From contig NC_089434.1 of assembly GCF_026210795.1 (NCBI RefSeq), forward strand, positions 868,001 to 932,000: DNA of 64,000 bases. The letters run 5' to 3'. Under the pieces are notes generated by a model, which saw only the letters and a program-made list of their open reading frames with translations, had not been told where the DNA came from and made no database searches. This DNA is from Rhizophagus irregularis (Eukaryota; Glomeromycota; Glomeromycetes; Glomerales; Glomeraceae). The position numbers were made by a program, and so were the translations under genes. The number at the start of each line of letters is the position of its first letter. The stretch's first letter is position 1. Shown here piece after piece: positions 63,346 to 64,000 of the stretch.

Positions 63346-64000
63346 ATGTCGGTTGAGCGTGGACAAACGACTTCTTCCTCAACCTCGCAGGATAAAGTAC
63401 CTGGTCAATCCAAATTAAAAACTATTTTAAGGGTCGTATTAATGATACTTCTTGAATTCGCCCTTCCGATTGTTCTTTATTATGTTCTCAGAATTTTTAT
63501 GCAAGAAATATGGGCATTTCTCATATCGGGTGTCCCACCATTTATTATCGCTATATACGGACTTGTGGGTAGAAAGCGTGTGGAAATTATAGGAGTACTC
63601 GTATTAATCTGTCTTATTTTCAGTGCTATAGTATCATTATTTTATGACAATCCAAAGATTCAACTATTACAAAAATTTATGAGTTTGAATCTCCTTCCCT
63701 TTAATATAATAGCAATGATTAGCATAATTCCGATAAAAATTGGTACCTTTAAAATGCGACCATTATTATTCTATATTTGTAAAGATTTGACAACAGGTGG
63801 ATCCTTTGGTTCTTTAAATTCAGAAGTGGTAGATGAAAGTTGGGACAGGAATTGGGTTTCTTACCAATATTTTCGACGTGGTTTTATCTTTATGACAATT
63901 ATCTGGGGATATGGTCTTCTTTCTGAGGTTTTAGTTCGTGCTATGATTATTTACAATCTTACGCCCGTCAGAATGTCACCTGATAAAGCACTTGCTGCGT
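63346..64000 (+). CDS. Multi-pass membrane protein, VC0807-like (partial, runs off the window)
   Basis: ATG 63346 follows an A-tract, and the frame is open for 218 codons to the window end. The N-terminal 20 or so residues are polar (VERGQTTSSSTSQDKVPGQ). Hydrophobic segments follow at about 25-45 (RVVLMILLEFALPIVLYYVL), 53-70 (WAFLISGVPPFIIAIYGLV), 76-95 (VEIIGVLVLICLIFSAIVSL), 113-133 (LLPFNIIAMISIIPIKIG) and 180-205 (FIFMTIIWGYGLLSEVLVRA). The arrangement (LPIVLYY, SGVPP, IYGL with a basic loop, then FRRGF..MT..WG near the end) recalls the VC0807 family of bacterial/fungal membrane proteins of unknown role. This is pattern memory, not a search. No intron is seen in this part. Confidence 0.8.
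   Translation, partial: MSVERGQTTSSSTSQDKVPGQSKLKTILRVVLMILLEFALPIVLYYVLRIFMQEIWAFLISGVPPFIIAIYGLVGRKRVEIIGVLVLICLIFSAIVSLFYDNPKIQLLQKFMSLNLLPFNIIAMISIIPIKIGTFKMRPLLFYICKDLTTGGSFGSLNSEVVDESWDRNWVSYQYFRRGFIFMTIIWGYGLLSEVLVRAMIIYNLTPVRMSPDKALAA

Overview
The window looks like nuclear DNA of a very AT-rich fungus, most likely an arbuscular mycorrhizal fungus of the Rhizophagus/Glomeromycotina type. This is inferred from intron-rich genes with short introns (about 60-150 nt, GTA[A/T]G...TTTAG), extreme AT content with long homopolymers, a protein kinase with N-terminal Cys pairs, and abundant DNA-transposon and LINE debris of kinds I associate with Rhizophagus. No rRNA, tRNA or CRISPR was recognised.

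Region 1 (about 2.1-31.4 kb) is a tandem array of ten paralogous two-exon genes, nine on + and one on -. Each has exon 1 coding for a compact helical domain of about 90 residues (W..ELI..L.YLN.NF..W ... AI.ATN..RD...VY.KIH.LIKAM ... TGKK ... IW ... LV..MY.KTK), then a basic linker and an acidic D-G-D-V-E-M motif. A phase-2 intron always lies at the same place. Exon 2 codes for a coiled-coil-like tail (PF..E.I..LYNEKI.Q...R.ELIE.I..AN.K..ELK.FQ). In nine of ten genes the two exons join in frame. The domain looks like a divergent Myb/SANT or trihelix-like DNA-binding domain (inference), so the genes may be nuclear DNA- or chromatin-binding proteins. Exon 2 is modular: one block, two blocks, a compact block, or a block preceded by a minisatellite-coded 8-residue repeat. 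The array also holds promoter-like modules without genes and a scar of a deleted member. I consider this array the main candidate for an undescribed system. An unrelated orphan gene (6.65-7.31 kb, -) and a decayed Tigger/pogo transposon carrying a nested MITE (19.4-22.6 kb) lie inside it.

Region 2 (31.4-52.2 kb) is transposon-rich. It has small MITEs, a gene relic, a hAT-like short element, and a transposase-like gene split by a 712-bp element with an 8-bp target duplication. A complete seven-exon protein kinase gene (40.5-42.6 kb, -) follows. A 9.1-kb element with about 34-bp terminal inverted repeats (43081-52212) carries a multi-exon transposase-like gene, and a 5'-truncated but otherwise open LINE has inserted into it with a 15-bp target duplication.

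Region 3 (52.2-64 kb) has a complete 13-exon aldo-keto reductase gene, a large non-autonomous element, diverged tandem repeats, a decayed copy of the kinase gene interrupted by insertions, and the 5' part of a multi-pass membrane protein gene that runs off the window.
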